In this document: positions 25,281 to 35,405 of the stretch, in pieces
Position numbering within the stretch: the first letter of the stretch is position 1
Layout: every line of letters begins with the position of its first letter
Origin: an uncultured Lachnospiraceae bacterium
Lineage (GTDB): Bacteria; Bacillota; Clostridia; Lachnospirales; Lachnospiraceae
Direction of reading: 5' to 3'
Length of the DNA stretch: 64,000 nucleotides
NCBI GenBank assembly: GCA_947177165.1
Contig: CAMWTP010000008.1
Location: forward strand, 1 to 64,000
Translations under genes and position numbers: made by a program
Notes under the pieces: generated by a model
The model's database searches: none
The model's input: only the letters and a program-made list of their open reading frames with translations
Told to the model about the DNA's origin: nothing

Positions 25281-26456
25281 ATGACAAAGGAGCTTTATTA
25301 CGATATCGTGATTGCAGGGTGCGGCGTTGCGGGGCTGTACACCGCGCTGTCGCTGCCGCGGGACAAAAAGATTCTCATGCTGTCAAAGGAGGATATCGCA
25401 AGCTGTGATTCGATGCTGGCGCAGGGCGGCATCTGCGTGCTGCGCGACGACAGCGACTTTGATGCCTATTTTGAGGATACAATGCGGGCAGGACATTATG
25501 AAAACCGTGCGGAGAGCGTAGAGATCATGATCAATTCCAGCCGGGCAGTCATTGACCATTTGCTGGCGCTGGGCGTGCGTTTTGAGCGAAATGAGGACGG
25601 AAGTCTTGCATATACGAGGGAGGGGGCTCATTCTAAACCGCGCATCTGCTTTCACAAGGACATTACGGGTGAGGAGATCACGACCACACTGCTGTCCCAT
25701 GTAAAAAGGATGGAAAATGTCACTATGATGGAGTATACGACCATGACGGATATTATCGAGAAAAATGATATCTGTGCCGGAATCAAGGCGGAAGACCAAA
25801 ATGGGGAAACTTTGTACATTTATGCGCCCGATACGGTGATGGCGACAGGAGGGATAGGAGGGCTATATCACCGCTCCACGAATTTTCCGCTCCTGACCGG
25901 CGATGCCTGCCGGATTGCAAAAGAGCATGGTGTCGCGCTGGAGCACATGGACTATGTACAGATTCATCCGACCTGTCTCTACAGCACAAAGCCGGGCAGA
26001 AGTTTTCTGATCTCGGAGTCTGCAAGGGGGGAGGGCGCGATCATACTGAATCATAAGGGTGAGCGCTTCGTGGATGAGCTTCTTCCGCGTGATGTGGTGA
26101 CCGATGCGATCATGAAGGAGATGGAAAAGGAGGGAACTGAGTATGAGTACATATCTTTTGAGAAAGTTCCCGAACGCATTGTAAAGGAGCATTTTCCCAA
26201 TATATATCAGCACTGTCTGGAGGAGGGCTACGATTTACTGCGAGAGCCGGTTCCGATCGTGCCGGCGCAGCACTATTTTATGGGTGGTGTGCATGTGGAC
26301 AGCGACTCCCGGACGACGATGGCGCATCTCTATGCTGTGGGTGAGACGAGCTGCAACGGTGTACATGGGAAGAACAGACTTGCCAGCAACAGTCTCCTGG
26401 AGAGCCTCGTCTTTGCAAAGCGCGCGGCCGCAAAAATCGCGGACACGCAGGTTTAG
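25281..26456 (+). CDS. nadB: L-aspartate oxidase (short form)
   Basis: A 391-residue FAD enzyme that oxidises aspartate to iminoaspartate for NadA. The dinucleotide motif is IAGCGVAGLYTAL. Family segments SMLAQGGICVL, HPTCLY, SARGEGAII, AQHYFMGGV and NRLASNSLLESLVFAKRAA are present. It ends shortly after the last of these, lacking the C-terminal helical domain of enterobacterial NadB (about 540 residues), as in several Clostridia. The ribosome binding site (AAGGAAAGGG) is somewhat distant from the ATG. Confidence 0.93.
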   Translation: MTKELYYDIVIAGCGVAGLYTALSLPRDKKILMLSKEDIASCDSMLAQGGICVLRDDSDFDAYFEDTMRAGHYENRAESVEIMINSSRAVIDHLLALGVRFERNEDGSLAYTREGAHSKPRICFHKDITGEEITTTLLSHVKRMENVTMMEYTTMTDIIEKNDICAGIKAEDQNGETLYIYAPDTVMATGGIGGLYHRSTNFPLLTGDACRIAKEHGVALEHMDYVQIHPTCLYSTKPGRSFLISESARGEGAIILNHKGERFVDELLPRDVVTDAIMKEMEKEGTEYEYISFEKVPERIVKEHFPNIYQHCLEEGYDLLREPVPIVPAQHYFMGGVHVDSDSRTTMAHLYAVGETSCNGVHGKNRLASNSLLESLVFAKRAAAKIADTQV

Positions 26457-26503
26457 GAACTGTAGAAAAATATTGATTTTAAGCTAAGAAAGGAGTAACA
26501 GAT

Positions 26504-27358
26504 ATGAATCCAATTACTATGCAGCTTGCCGCTGACAAATACATCAGAATGGCACTGGAGGAGGACATCAACAATGAGGATGTGTCCACCAATGCTGTCA
26601 TGCCGGAGTACAGGAAAGGCGAAGTGCAGCTGATCTGCAAGGAGGATGGTATCATTGCCGGACTCGCAGTCTTTGAGAGGGTATTTACCCTGTTGGACCC
26701 GGAGACGAAAGTGAACTGTACGGTGAAGGACGGCGATAGCGTGAGAAAGGGAGAGGTGCTTGCGGTTGTCACAGGCGATATCCGCGTACTTTTGTCCGGT
26801 GAGCGCACCGCGCTGAATTATCTGCAGCGCATGAGTGGTATCGCTACCTATACAAACAGCGTGGTAAAACTTCTGGAGGGAACCAGGACGAAGCTGCTCG
26901 ACACGAGAAAGACGACACCGGGTATGCGCATATTTGAGAAGTACGCGGTGCGCGTGGGCGGAGGCTGCAATCACAGATATAATCTCTCTGACGGCGTGCT
27001 CTTAAAGGACAACCACATCGATGCGGCGGGAGGCGTGCGGGAGGCTGTCGAGGCAGCGAGAGCATATGCGCCGTTTGTGCGGAAAGTGGAGGTGGAGACA
27101 GAAGACCTTGATATGGTGCGGGAGGCGGTGGAAGCCGGAGCGGATATTATCATGCTCGACAACATGACGCCCGATGTGATGGCGGAGGCAGTACACATCA
27201 TTAATGGAAGGGCACAGACGGAGTGCTCGGGAAATATTACGAGGGAGAATATTCAGATGATTACAAGCCTAGGAATCGACTATGTGTCAAGCGGGGCGCT
27301 CACACACTCTGCGCCAATTCTCGATATCAGTCTGAAGCATTTAAAAGTATTCGATTAA
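26504..27358 (+). CDS. nadC: Nicotinate-nucleotide diphosphorylase (carboxylating)
   Basis: A 284-residue quinolinate phosphoribosyltransferase that makes NaMN from quinolinate and PRPP. Signature regions are ERTALNYLQRMSGIAT, LLDTRKTTPGMR, RVGGGCNHRYNLSDGVLLKDNHI and the C-terminal IDYVSSGALTHSAPILDISL. AAGGAG lies before the ATG. Length is normal. Confidence 0.96.
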   Translation: MNPITMQLAADKYIRMALEEDINNEDVSTNAVMPEYRKGEVQLICKEDGIIAGLAVFERVFTLLDPETKVNCTVKDGDSVRKGEVLAVVTGDIRVLLSGERTALNYLQRMSGIATYTNSVVKLLEGTRTKLLDTRKTTPGMRIFEKYAVRVGGGCNHRYNLSDGVLLKDNHIDAAGGVREAVEAARAYAPFVRKVEVETEDLDMVREAVEAGADIIMLDNMTPDVMAEAVHIINGRAQTECSGNITRENIQMITSLGIDYVSSGALTHSAPILDISLKHLKVFD

Positions 27359-27411
27359 AGGAGATCGTGTGAAAGACGAAAAAGGCAGCACAAAGGCGGC
27401 AAGGGGGTATT

Positions 27412-27960
27412 ATGGAAAAGGAATTGACCGGATCGGAACGGAGAAAAATAATTTTATCAATGATGCAGCAGTCACAGACTCCGATCTCTGGCAGCGCCTT
27501 GGGGAAGGAAACGGGTGTGAGCCGGCAGATTGTTGTGCAGGACATGGCACTTTTGCGCACAGAGGGGTATCCGATCATGTCCACGACAAAGGGATATTAT
27601 CTGGAGCGCACAGAGCAGAACCAGAATGTGCGTATCCTGAAAGTATGTCACACAGATGAGCAGGTGGAGGATGAGCTGAACTCCATTGTAGACCTCGGCG
27701 GAACCGTCCGGGATGTGATTGTAAATCACAGGGCGTACGGGAAAATGACAGCCGCACTGAACATCAGGAGCCGCCGGGATGTGCGCGTGTTTGTGGACAA
27801 TATCAGATCGGGCAAGTCGGCACCGCTCCTGAATGTGACCTCGGGATATCATTTTCATACGATCAGCGCGGACAGCGAAGTGATACTGGACGAAATCGAG
27901 GAGATGCTCCTGCGGAAAGGATATCTGGCGAAACGGCTTCCCTATGAGCAGGAGCTGTAG
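27412..27960 (+). CDS. niaR: Transcriptional repressor NiaR
   Basis: A 182-residue regulator. An N-terminal winged-helix domain (residues about 5-62, GSALGKETGVSRQIVVQDM) is followed by a 3H domain whose conserved histidines appear in VNHRAYG and YHFHTI. NiaR binds nicotinic acid and represses NAD biosynthesis or niacin uptake genes. It is last in the nad operon and probably acts on the palindrome at 24261-24280. AAGGGGG precedes the ATG. Confidence 0.93.
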   Translation: MEKELTGSERRKIILSMMQQSQTPISGSALGKETGVSRQIVVQDMALLRTEGYPIMSTTKGYYLERTEQNQNVRILKVCHTDEQVEDELNSIVDLGGTVRDVIVNHRAYGKMTAALNIRSRRDVRVFVDNIRSGKSAPLLNVTSGYHFHTISADSEVILDEIEEMLLRKGYLAKRLPYEQEL

Positions 27961-28040
27961 AAAAAGTGAATAGCGATGCATACGCCTGTCTCCGTGGACA
28001 TACATTAGAATAACCATGTTTGGAGCGGAGGCGTCGGTGT

Positions 28041-28835
28041 ATGCAGTTTTTTTATATTGATTATATGAACAACGGGAAGAAGGAGCGCAATATCGGATTT
28101 CTGCGGGTGGAAAAGGATGGCGTCAGCGTCGGGCTCAGGGGTGTGCCGCTGCAGTGTGGGGACCGCTGTAAGGTGTACGCCGTCAACATCTATGGTGAGA
28201 AAATACTTTTGGGAGATGTAGCCATCCAGTCGGGGTACGGCATGGAGAAGATGAAGTGGAATGACAAAGTGGATTTTGCGCGGTGCATGCGTGTCGAGAT
28301 ACCGCTGTACGGGACACGCAGGGGGATATGTGTGCTCAGGTATGATTATCCTGCATCGGACAGCGCGGTTTCTGTGCCAGAACACAATGAGATTCATGTG
28401 GCAAAAAGCGCAGACCATACAGAACCAGCAGAACAGACGGGATACGAGGAGCTCTGCGAAGAAATTCATGAGGATAAATGGCAGCAGCTGCGCAGGCTCT
28501 ATCCGGAGATTCACATCTGTCAGGAGGCACAGAGCATTCTGATAAGGCCGCGCGATATCGTGATACTGGCGGCGAAATATCATGAACTGGCGACAAATTC
28601 CTTTGTTTTGCACGCGTACTACAATTACAGGCAGCTTCTTTTGTTCCGCTATGCGCAGAAAGAGATTCAGTATTACCTCGGTGTTCCGGGGGTGTATTAT
28701 GAGAGGGAACAGCGCATCGCGCAAATGTTTGGATTTGAGGGGTTTGAGAACGGGGAGGCGCGCATGCAGCAGGATGCGGACAATAAGCTGTATAAGGGAT
28801 GCTTTGGATACTATATGAAACATGTTGAAATTTAA
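28041..28835 (+). CDS. DUF6128-type protein of unknown function
   Basis: A 264-residue protein without signal peptide or membrane helix. The N-terminus (MQFFYIDYMNNGKKERNIGFLRVE) forms a beta-rich region of about 120 residues, followed by an acidic linker. The C-terminal part ends YYLGVPGVYYEREQRIAQMFGFEGFEN and GCFGYYMKHVEI, a pattern I associate with DUF6128 proteins of Lachnospiraceae. No catalytic motif is evident. ATG 28041 is chosen over upstream in-frame codons because GGAGG precedes it. The gene follows niaR by 80 bases. Confidence 0.65.
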   Translation: MQFFYIDYMNNGKKERNIGFLRVEKDGVSVGLRGVPLQCGDRCKVYAVNIYGEKILLGDVAIQSGYGMEKMKWNDKVDFARCMRVEIPLYGTRRGICVLRYDYPASDSAVSVPEHNEIHVAKSADHTEPAEQTGYEELCEEIHEDKWQQLRRLYPEIHICQEAQSILIRPRDIVILAAKYHELATNSFVLHAYYNYRQLLLFRYAQKEIQYYLGVPGVYYEREQRIAQMFGFEGFENGEARMQQDADNKLYKGCFGYYMKHVEI

Positions 28836-28960
28836 TCAAGGAAACGCTATCATTCCATGCCTGTTTTTGTTATAATCAAATATGACAGGGATAAGGAACT
28901 GTATGATAAGATATCATTGCATACAGATTCTCAATAAAATGCACATAAGGGAGAAAATTC

Positions 28961-30325
28961 ATGGAAGAATTACAAAGAGCGATCGAGAACATCACATATT
29001 TTAGCAAAAAGTTTCCCAAGGAAGAATTGGAGCTGATTGGCGCCAACAGGGATGAGGCAATTCCCTATCTGCGAAATGCGGTCGAGAAGGCCATCAGGGA
29101 GAAGGACGACCTGGATGAAAACTACAATTTACATTTGTATGCAATATTTCTGCTTGCACAGTTTCAGGACAGGGCGTTTTTCCCGCAACTGATGGAGCTG
29201 GCATCTTTGCCGGAGGATACGTTGGACTTTTTGATCGGCGATGTGCTCACGGAGGATCTGGGGAGTATTCTGTACAATACATACAATGGAGATATCAGTC
29301 TGCTCAGACAGGCTATCAGGGATAAGAATGCCAGCGATTTTGCGAGGTCACAAATGCTGGATGTGATGGGACAGCTGTATCTGGATCAGACATTGGGAAA
29401 GCAGGAGTGGAAGGATTTTCTGAGGGAGATTGCAACTGTAGAGGATCGTATTGGCGATTACATTTACACAGCGATAGCAGATATGATCTGCAGCTGCCAT
29501 TTTGCAGAATTGCTACCGGAACTCAGACATCTCTATTGGGACAGGCAGGTAGATGGATATGCTATTGGCGGATATGATGAATGTGTAGACAGGATTTTTG
29601 CGTACGGGGAAAAAGAGAGAAGGTTCTGCAAGTCGTCAATCGATACGGTAAAAATGCTCCGCTGCTGGGCGATGTATGAAGACTCCGCCAGGGAAAGCGT
29701 GATTGGGAACGATGATGACGATGATGACGATGATGACGGGGATGACAGGCTGGACAGGAAATTTGCCGGTATTTTGGACGAGTCTGGCGGCAGCACTGGC
29801 AATACAGAGCAGCGAAGAGTTGTCAAAATCGGCAGAAACGATCCATGTCCGTGCGGAAGCGGGAAAAAATACAAGCAATGCTGTCTGAAAAAATCCCAAA
29901 TGTCAGAAGAGGGGATGGAGAGCAGGCAGGAACAGGAAAAATGGCTGAGGGCTTACCCTGCGGCCGGCGGGAACCGGGAAGAAGGAAGAGTGTATCTCGA
30001 GGATCTATACAGCAGTGAAAGTATTGAGCTCGATAAGCTGCTATATCTTGCGCTCAGGCATCGGAGCATTTCGTTATTGAAAAGGGAACCGGGGCACGTA
30101 GTTGCGAGGAGAAAGAGAAGTTACCTGACCGACGCATACAAACGGTTTGTGGAAATTGTCGAGAAAGAGGAGATACAGAGCTTCTCGGAATATGACAGCA
30201 GGTATGCGATACACTATATGTGTGAGGAATGGTTTGGCGAGCTGATTCAGCTTCTGGAGTGCGAGGACAGGGACAATATTTTAGGAGATGTCCGGGAAAC
30301 CTGCAAAAAGATGGGGACAGAATAA
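28961..30325 (+). CDS. DUF1186-like protein with SEC-C motif
   Basis: A 454-residue protein. The N-terminal 245 residues are a helical DUF1186-like domain. A run of about twelve nearly pure aspartates follows (about residues 251-262). A SEC-C zinc-binding motif ([20 protein letters not shown]) lies at about 288-307, as at the end of SecA. The remaining 145 residues are helical with no family I recognise. It may tether a partner through zinc, as SecA does with SecB or ribosomes, but the function is unknown. It ends two bases before the RNase H gene. Confidence 0.75.
   Translation: MEELQRAIENITYFSKKFPKEELELIGANRDEAIPYLRNAVEKAIREKDDLDENYNLHLYAIFLLAQFQDRAFFPQLMELASLPEDTLDFLIGDVLTEDLGSILYNTYNGDISLLRQAIRDKNASDFARSQMLDVMGQLYLDQTLGKQEWKDFLREIATVEDRIGDYIYTAIADMICSCHFAELLPELRHLYWDRQVDGYAIGGYDECVDRIFAYGEKERRFCKSSIDTVKMLRCWAMYEDSARESVIGNDDDDDDDDDGDDRLDRKFAGILDESGGSTGNTEQRRVVKIGRNDPCPCGSGKKYKQCCLKKSQMSEEGMESRQEQEKWLRAYPAAGGNREEGRVYLEDLYSSESIELDKLLYLALRHRSISLLKREPGHVVARRKRSYLTDAYKRFVEIVEKEEIQSFSEYDSRYAIHYMCEEWFGELIQLLECEDRDNILGDVRETCKKMGTE
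29709..29750 (+). repeat. Asp-codon microsatellite (GAY repeats)
   Basis: A run of GAT/GAC codons encodes the poly-aspartate linker before the SEC-C motif. Its length could vary by whole codons through slippage. Confidence 0.7.
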
Positions 30326-30327
30326 TC

Positions 30328-30996
30328 ATGGCAAAGAAGAAATTTTATGCTGTAAAGAAGGGAAAGAAAACAGGTCTCTTTCAGACATGGGAAGCGTGCA
30401 AGGCATCTGTTGACGGTTATCCGGGTGCAGAGTACAAAAGCTTTCTCTCCAGGGAGGAGGCAGAGGTGTATCTGGCCGGAGCAGAGCAGCCGCTGCGGGA
30501 CACCGATGTCGAAAGCGATGCGCAGGACAAAGAAAACCAGGTCGTGGCATATGTCGACGGCAGCTTTAGCAAGGAGCTTGGCAGGTATGCGTTCGGCTGT
30601 GTTCTCATCAAGCCGGACGGCGGTATCATACGGGAGTCCGGCAACGGCGATAATCCGGAATCGCTGGAGCTGCGCAATGTCACCGGGGAAATGCTGGGAG
30701 CGATGTATGCAGTTAAGTGGTGTGAAGTCAACGGATATACCGCGGTGAAAATATGCTATGACTATATGGGCATTGAGATGTGGGCGACAGGAGGCTGGAA
30801 AGCCAACAAGAGCCTGACGCAGAAGTACGCAGCATTTATGAGGGATAGCGGCAGCAGGATAAGGATCACCTTTCAAAAGATAGCCGCGCATACAGGAGAC
30901 AAATACAATGAGGAGGCGGATAAGCTGGCAAAAGCAGCTCTTGTCGGGGGAAACGGTATTCCACAGATCAGGGGAGTGCAGAGTGAAGGGGAATAA
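30328..30996 (+). CDS. rnhA: Ribonuclease H with viroplasmin domain
   Basis: A 222-residue RNase H1. An N-terminal viroplasmin/HBD domain (KKFYAVKKGKKTGLFQTWEAC) binds RNA-DNA hybrids. The catalytic domain has D77 (YVDGSF), E121 (TGEMLGA), D145 (CYDYMGIE) and D198 (EEADKLAK), plus H188 (AAHTGD). It removes RNA from hybrids during replication and repair. ATG 30328 immediately follows the previous stop. It is followed after six bases by lhr, which suggests a shared nucleic-acid role. Confidence 0.93.
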   Translation: MAKKKFYAVKKGKKTGLFQTWEACKASVDGYPGAEYKSFLSREEAEVYLAGAEQPLRDTDVESDAQDKENQVVAYVDGSFSKELGRYAFGCVLIKPDGGIIRESGNGDNPESLELRNVTGEMLGAMYAVKWCEVNGYTAVKICYDYMGIEMWATGGWKANKSLTQKYAAFMRDSGSRIRITFQKIAAHTGDKYNEEADKLAKAALVGGNGIPQIRGVQSEGE

Positions 30997-31002
30997 AGGG
31001 AC

Positions 31003-34000
31003 ATGGAGAATGTATTAGAGCTCTTTGATGAGAGAACGCAGAAGTGGTTTCAGAGTGCGCTTGGAGAGCCCACTCCGGTACAGCAGGAGGCCTGGCCGAA
31101 TATCGCGGCAGGCCGCCATGTACTGGTTTCGGCACCTACAGGAACGGGGAAGACACTTTCTGCGTTCCTTGTTTTTCTTGACCAGATGAGACGGCAGGCG
31201 CGGGAGGGGACTTTGAAGGACGGGTTACAGTTGATCTATGTCTCTCCATTGAAATCCCTGGCAGCAGATATCCGCGAAAATCTGAGACGCCCTTTGGACG
31301 GAATCGGAAACGGAGCCGGAGCGCAGGAGGAGATCACAGTCGGGATACGGACAGGAGACACTTCACAGAGAGATCGGCAGCGAATGGTAAGAAAACCGCC
31401 GCATATTCTGATCATCACGCCGGAATCGCTGTATCTGATGCTGACCAGCAAGACTGGTCAGAGCGTGCTGGCGACAGCGAGGGCTGTGATCGTGGACGAG
31501 CTCCATGCCCTGATCGACACGAAGAGGGGAGCACATTTGATGCTCTCACTGGCAAGGCTCGATGCTCTGTGCGGGCAACCCCTGCAGCGGATCGGACTGT
31601 CTGCGACGATTGCGCCGCTGGAGGCAGCCGCAGAATATCTGGCACCGGAGGAGGTGAGGATCGCGGCGCCTGTCATGAATAAAAAGACCCGTCTGGATGT
31701 GCTTGGACCCTATGCAGACGCGGTGAGGGGCAGGAGAAAAGATCCCGTATGGGAGGAGCTGGGAGCGCTTGTGTTTCAGTATTGCCAGGGCAGCCGCAGC
31801 GTGATCGCGTTTGTGGAAGGCAGAAGGTATGCGGAAAAGCTGGCGTATTATGTCAATGCGCTGGGCGGAGAGGGCTTCGCGCGGGTGCATCACGGAAGTC
31901 TTTCCAAGGAGCAGCGCGCGGAAACGGAGGAAGCATTGCGCGACGGAAAGCTCCGGCTTTTGTGTGCGACCTCCTCTATGGAGTTGGGGATTGATGTGGG
32001 CGAGATTGACCAGGTGCTTCAGGTCGGCTGTCCGCGCACGGTCTCCAGCACGATGCAGCGGCTCGGGCGGGCAGGACACAATCCGGGGCGGACCAGTGTG
32101 ATGTATCTTTTTCCCAGAACTGCGGCGGAGTGCGTGTTCTGCGGCATGACGGCAGAGCTTGCCAGAGAGGGCGGCGTGGAACAGATCAGTCCGCCCCCGG
32201 AGTGTCTCGATGTGCTCGCGCAGCATCTTGTTTCCATGGCGGCGTTCCGAAGCTATACATTGGATGAAGTGATGGAAATTCTGCCGCGTGCATGGAACTT
32301 TCGCAGGCTCACCAGGGAGGATGTCAGGTCCGTGCTTGGCATGCTGGCGGGGGATTATGAACATGAGCGGGATATCCCTGTGCGGCCGAGAATTCTGTAT
32401 GACAGGCTGCATGAGCGTGTGGAGGGTGACAGCTACAGCAGAATGCTGGCCGTCTCAGCGGGCGGCACAATTCCCGACAAGGGGTTGTATACTGTAAAGA
32501 CAGAGGATGGCGTCAGGCTCGGGGAGGTTGACGAGGAGTTTGTCTACGAGTCCCAGCGGGGGGACCGGTTTATCCTTGGCGCATTCGCGTGGAAGATAAC
32601 GAATATCAGCAGGGATATCGTGACCGTGGTGCAGGCTCCCGTTGAGGGGGCAAGACTTCCATTCTGGAAAGGTGAGATCAAGGGGCGCAGCAAGCGCACT
32701 GGCGAGGCGTTCGGACGCATGTTCCGCGGCTTTTGGCAGGCTTATGAGGAGGGGCGTCTGCCCATGGCCTTAAAGGAGCTGGGACTGGATGAGACAGCAG
32801 TTTCCCTTGCATCCGGTTATCTGGAGAGACAGATAAAGGCAGCAGGGAGTCTGCCGGATGACAGGACGATATTGGTAGAGCATTTCAGAGATTCGTCTGG
32901 TAACAGTCAGCTGATGTTTCATTCGCTGTTCGGAAAGCGAATCAATGCGCCGCTTTCGCGGCTTGCCGCACAGGCTGCGGGAGAGCTGCTTAAGTGTGAG
33001 ATCGGCAGTGTGGATGAGGAGGATGGATTTTTACTGTACTCCTATGGAGAGGAAACGCTTCCGGAGGGGCTCCTTCAGGGACTCGATCCTGACACATGTG
33101 TCAGAAAACTGGAGATTATGCTTCCGGCGACACCTGTCTTTAATATGGCATTCCGGTACAACAGTGGGCGCGCGCTGATGATGGGTGTCCGGAACAACAG
33201 CCGGCAGCCTCTATGGCGGCAGAGACTGAAAAGCGCAGAGCTGCTCGAGCAGGTGGTGCGGGAGGACAGGCATCCGCTGATCCGCGAGACCAGGCGGGAG
33301 TGTATGCAGGAGCTGTGGGATGCCGGGGGCGTGCGGGAATTGCTGTGCGATATTCGCGCTGGCGCCGTGGAGGTGCGGGAAATCTATACAGAGCTTCCCT
33401 CCCCGATGTCTCTCCCGCTGCAGTGGGCGCAGGAGGCGGCAGTCATGTACGATTACGCGCCCACACCGCGCGGAATCCATGCTGCGGTGGAGGATGCGCT
33501 AAAATCGGAGGAGAGATTGCTGCAGCCGGGCAGCCGGGAGCTTCTGCAGGTGCAGGAAGACATCTTATTGAGAGAAAAGCTGCCAAAAGATGAGCGGCAG
33601 CTTCACGCGCTGCTGATGACGGAGGGGGACCTGGCGGCTGGTGAGCTGGAGATTCCCGTGGAATGGCTGGAGAGCCTTGCACAGAGCGGCAGGGTGCTGT
33701 ATCTGGAACAGGGTTTGTGGATTGCCGCGGAGGAGGCTGGAAAGTACGCTGCGGCGCTCGGTGAGACACAATCTCGACTGTGGAATCCCGGCTGCGGTCA
33801 GCAGGTTTGCACTGCGGAGACGGGTGATCAGGCGCATCGTGAGAAAGAGTCTTGCGCTCAGGGGATTTGCGGGGAACAGCTTCATATTGTGAGACGTATG
33901 CTGCGCTACCGCGGTGCGGCTGATGCGGGTCAGACGGCGGAGCGCTATGGGTGGCCGCTGCCGCTGGCGGAAGCCGTTTTGGAGGAGTTGTGCATACAGG

Positions 34001-35271
34001 AGAAGGCTGTGCGGCAGGACGGCAAATATTATCACGCGGAATTGTACCGGCGCGCCAGAGTGCGGACACTCAAAAACAGGCGGGAGGAGATACGGACGTG
34101 TCCCGCGGAGGCATACGCGGCATTGATGCTCTCGCATTTGGAATCGGGTGCGCCGGCAGAGGAATGCCTGGGCAGGCTTTTAAGACGGTATGCGGGTACT
34201 ACGCTGCCTGTTTCCTACTGGGAGGGGATTCTGCTTCCGCGGTGGGTGAACAATTACCGCGGGGAAAAGCTGGATGCCTATCTCGCGGAGGGCGAGTTGT
34301 TTTGGCATATGGAGGGCAGGGGTGGACTGCGCTTTGACTTTCAGGAAGCAATTGACTGGGACGCGGAGCCGGGAGCGCAGGAAAGTGAAATGATGGAAAA
34401 TGGCCTGACGGAGAAGGAACAGCTCTTATATCAGACGCTGCAGAGACGCGGAGCCAGTTTCATGCAGTCCCTGAATGGCGTGCTTGGCAGTGAGTCTCCC
34501 TATGACACACTGATGTCTCTGTTGGAAAAAGGGCTGGTATATGCGGACAGTTTCGTTCCAGTGCGGCAGTGGATTGAGCAGGAGAAAGCCCGGAAGGCGA
34601 CGGCAAAACAGCGCATCAGTATGCGGGTGAAGGCGCTGCGTGCCGGCAGATGGGACATCACAAGGCCGTTGAAAGTGTCTGGTGCCGGACAGGCCATGGC
34701 AGAAACACTGGAAAAATGTTTTGACCGCTGTCTGATTTTGTGCAGGGAGACGGCAGCGGCGTGCGGACTTCCATGGCAGGAGGCGCTGTCTGTGCTGCGC
34801 GTGTGGGAGTACACCGGGCAGGCGCGCCGCGGGTATTTTGTGGAGGGATTGTCTGGCGCACAGTTCATCCGGGGAAAAGATTATGCTTCCGTTATAAGGG
34901 AGCTCGACAGGAATCAGCAGCCATCGCGGCGGGAGCTGGTCTGGGTGAATGCGGTCGATCCGGCACAGTGCTGGGGCAAGGTTCTGCCCCACAGGGAGGG
35001 ACGGAGCTTTATGAATATACCAGGAAATGCGGTGGCCTGTCATGGCGGAATGCCAATCGCAGTCATGGAGCGTCAGGGAAATACCCTGCGCGTGTTTGAG
35101 GAAGAGCATCTGGAGGAGTGCCTTCTGATGTTTGCGCAGGCATACAGGAAAGGAAAGATTTTTCCGAATCTCAAACGGATTGTCGTCAAGAATTATCCTG
35201 ATTGCGCGGGGGAGGCATTGACGCGCGCCGGGTTTTTCACGGAGATGCAGGACTATGTACTGTACCGCTGA
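31003..35271 (+). CDS. lhr: Full-length Lhr-type DEAD/DEAH helicase
   Basis: A 1422-residue SF2 helicase. The Q-motif region is TPVQQEAW. Walker A is APTGTGKT (residues 44-51) and the DExH box is D165-E-L-H168. Motif III is GLSATIAPLEA, and motifs V/VI are CATSSMELGIDVG and QRLGRAGH. The Lhr-core with its winged helix is followed by a long C-terminal half, as in bacterial Lhr, ending in a region rich in Trp and Leu (VWVNAVDPAQCWG). Lhr enzymes are DNA- and RNA-DNA-unwinding repair helicases. Pairing with RNase H fits processing of hybrids. Confidence 0.9.
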   Translation: MENVLELFDERTQKWFQSALGEPTPVQQEAWPNIAAGRHVLVSAPTGTGKTLSAFLVFLDQMRRQAREGTLKDGLQLIYVSPLKSLAADIRENLRRPLDGIGNGAGAQEEITVGIRTGDTSQRDRQRMVRKPPHILIITPESLYLMLTSKTGQSVLATARAVIVDELHALIDTKRGAHLMLSLARLDALCGQPLQRIGLSATIAPLEAAAEYLAPEEVRIAAPVMNKKTRLDVLGPYADAVRGRRKDPVWEELGALVFQYCQGSRSVIAFVEGRRYAEKLAYYVNALGGEGFARVHHGSLSKEQRAETEEALRDGKLRLLCATSSMELGIDVGEIDQVLQVGCPRTVSSTMQRLGRAGHNPGRTSVMYLFPRTAAECVFCGMTAELAREGGVEQISPPPECLDVLAQHLVSMAAFRSYTLDEVMEILPRAWNFRRLTREDVRSVLGMLAGDYEHERDIPVRPRILYDRLHERVEGDSYSRMLAVSAGGTIPDKGLYTVKTEDGVRLGEVDEEFVYESQRGDRFILGAFAWKITNISRDIVTVVQAPVEGARLPFWKGEIKGRSKRTGEAFGRMFRGFWQAYEEGRLPMALKELGLDETAVSLASGYLERQIKAAGSLPDDRTILVEHFRDSSGNSQLMFHSLFGKRINAPLSRLAAQAAGELLKCEIGSVDEEDGFLLYSYGEETLPEGLLQGLDPDTCVRKLEIMLPATPVFNMAFRYNSGRALMMGVRNNSRQPLWRQRLKSAELLEQVVREDRHPLIRETRRECMQELWDAGGVRELLCDIRAGAVEVREIYTELPSPMSLPLQWAQEAAVMYDYAPTPRGIHAAVEDALKSEERLLQPGSRELLQVQEDILLREKLPKDERQLHALLMTEGDLAAGELEIPVEWLESLAQSGRVLYLEQGLWIAAEEAGKYAAALGETQSRLWNPGCGQQVCTAETGDQAHREKESCAQGICGEQLHIVRRMLRYRGAADAGQTAERYGWPLPLAEAVLEELCIQEKAVRQDGKYYHAELYRRARVRTLKNRREEIRTCPAEAYAALMLSHLESGAPAEECLGRLLRRYAGTTLPVSYWEGILLPRWVNNYRGEKLDAYLAEGELFWHMEGRGGLRFDFQEAIDWDAEPGAQESEMMENGLTEKEQLLYQTLQRRGASFMQSLNGVLGSESPYDTLMSLLEKGLVYADSFVPVRQWIEQEKARKATAKQRISMRVKALRAGRWDITRPLKVSGAGQAMAETLEKCFDRCLILCRETAAACGLPWQEALSVLRVWEYTGQARRGYFVEGLSGAQFIRGKDYASVIRELDRNQQPSRRELVWVNAVDPAQCWGKVLPHREGRSFMNIPGNAVACHGGMPIAVMERQGNTLRVFEEEHLEECLLMFAQAYRKGKIFPNLKRIVVKNYPDCAGEALTRAGFFTEMQDYVLYR

Positions 35272-35293
35272 CATTACGTGCTGCACATTCTGA

Positions 35294-35313
35294 AATAGTA
35301 CCATAGTACTATT
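35294..35313. promoter_or_regulatory. Perfect inverted repeat after lhr
   Basis: AATAGTAC, then CATA, then GTACTATT: a perfect 8-bp dyad with a 4-base centre. It has no T run, so an operator is more likely than a terminator. Confidence 0.5.
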
Positions 35314-35332
35314 GAGATAAACGGCAGGTTCC

Positions 35333-35393
35333 TATATGCTTATTGAGTGCTGTCGACCGGACTTCGCAAGGAGACAGCACAAATAAGCATATA
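35333..35393. promoter_or_regulatory. Long hairpin before the Ig-like protein gene
   Basis: The arms at 35333-35354 and 35373-35393 are complementary over about 20 pairs with one small mismatch and a loop of about 18 bases. It ends 12 bases before the start codon, just upstream of the ribosome binding site (TGAGGT). It could stabilise the message, gate translation or bind a regulator. Confidence 0.7.
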
Positions 35394-35405
35394 TGAGGTA
35401 AAATT

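Noticed and set aside
28005..28823. Minus-strand frame of 272 codons
   Set aside because: It is antisense to the DUF6128-type gene, which has better start signals and composition. Low-complexity His/Leu content suggests an artefact.
34426..35304. Minus-strand frame of 292 codons inside lhr
   Set aside because: The lhr frame is continuous with conserved helicase motifs, and the opposite frame has no ribosome binding site or known domain.
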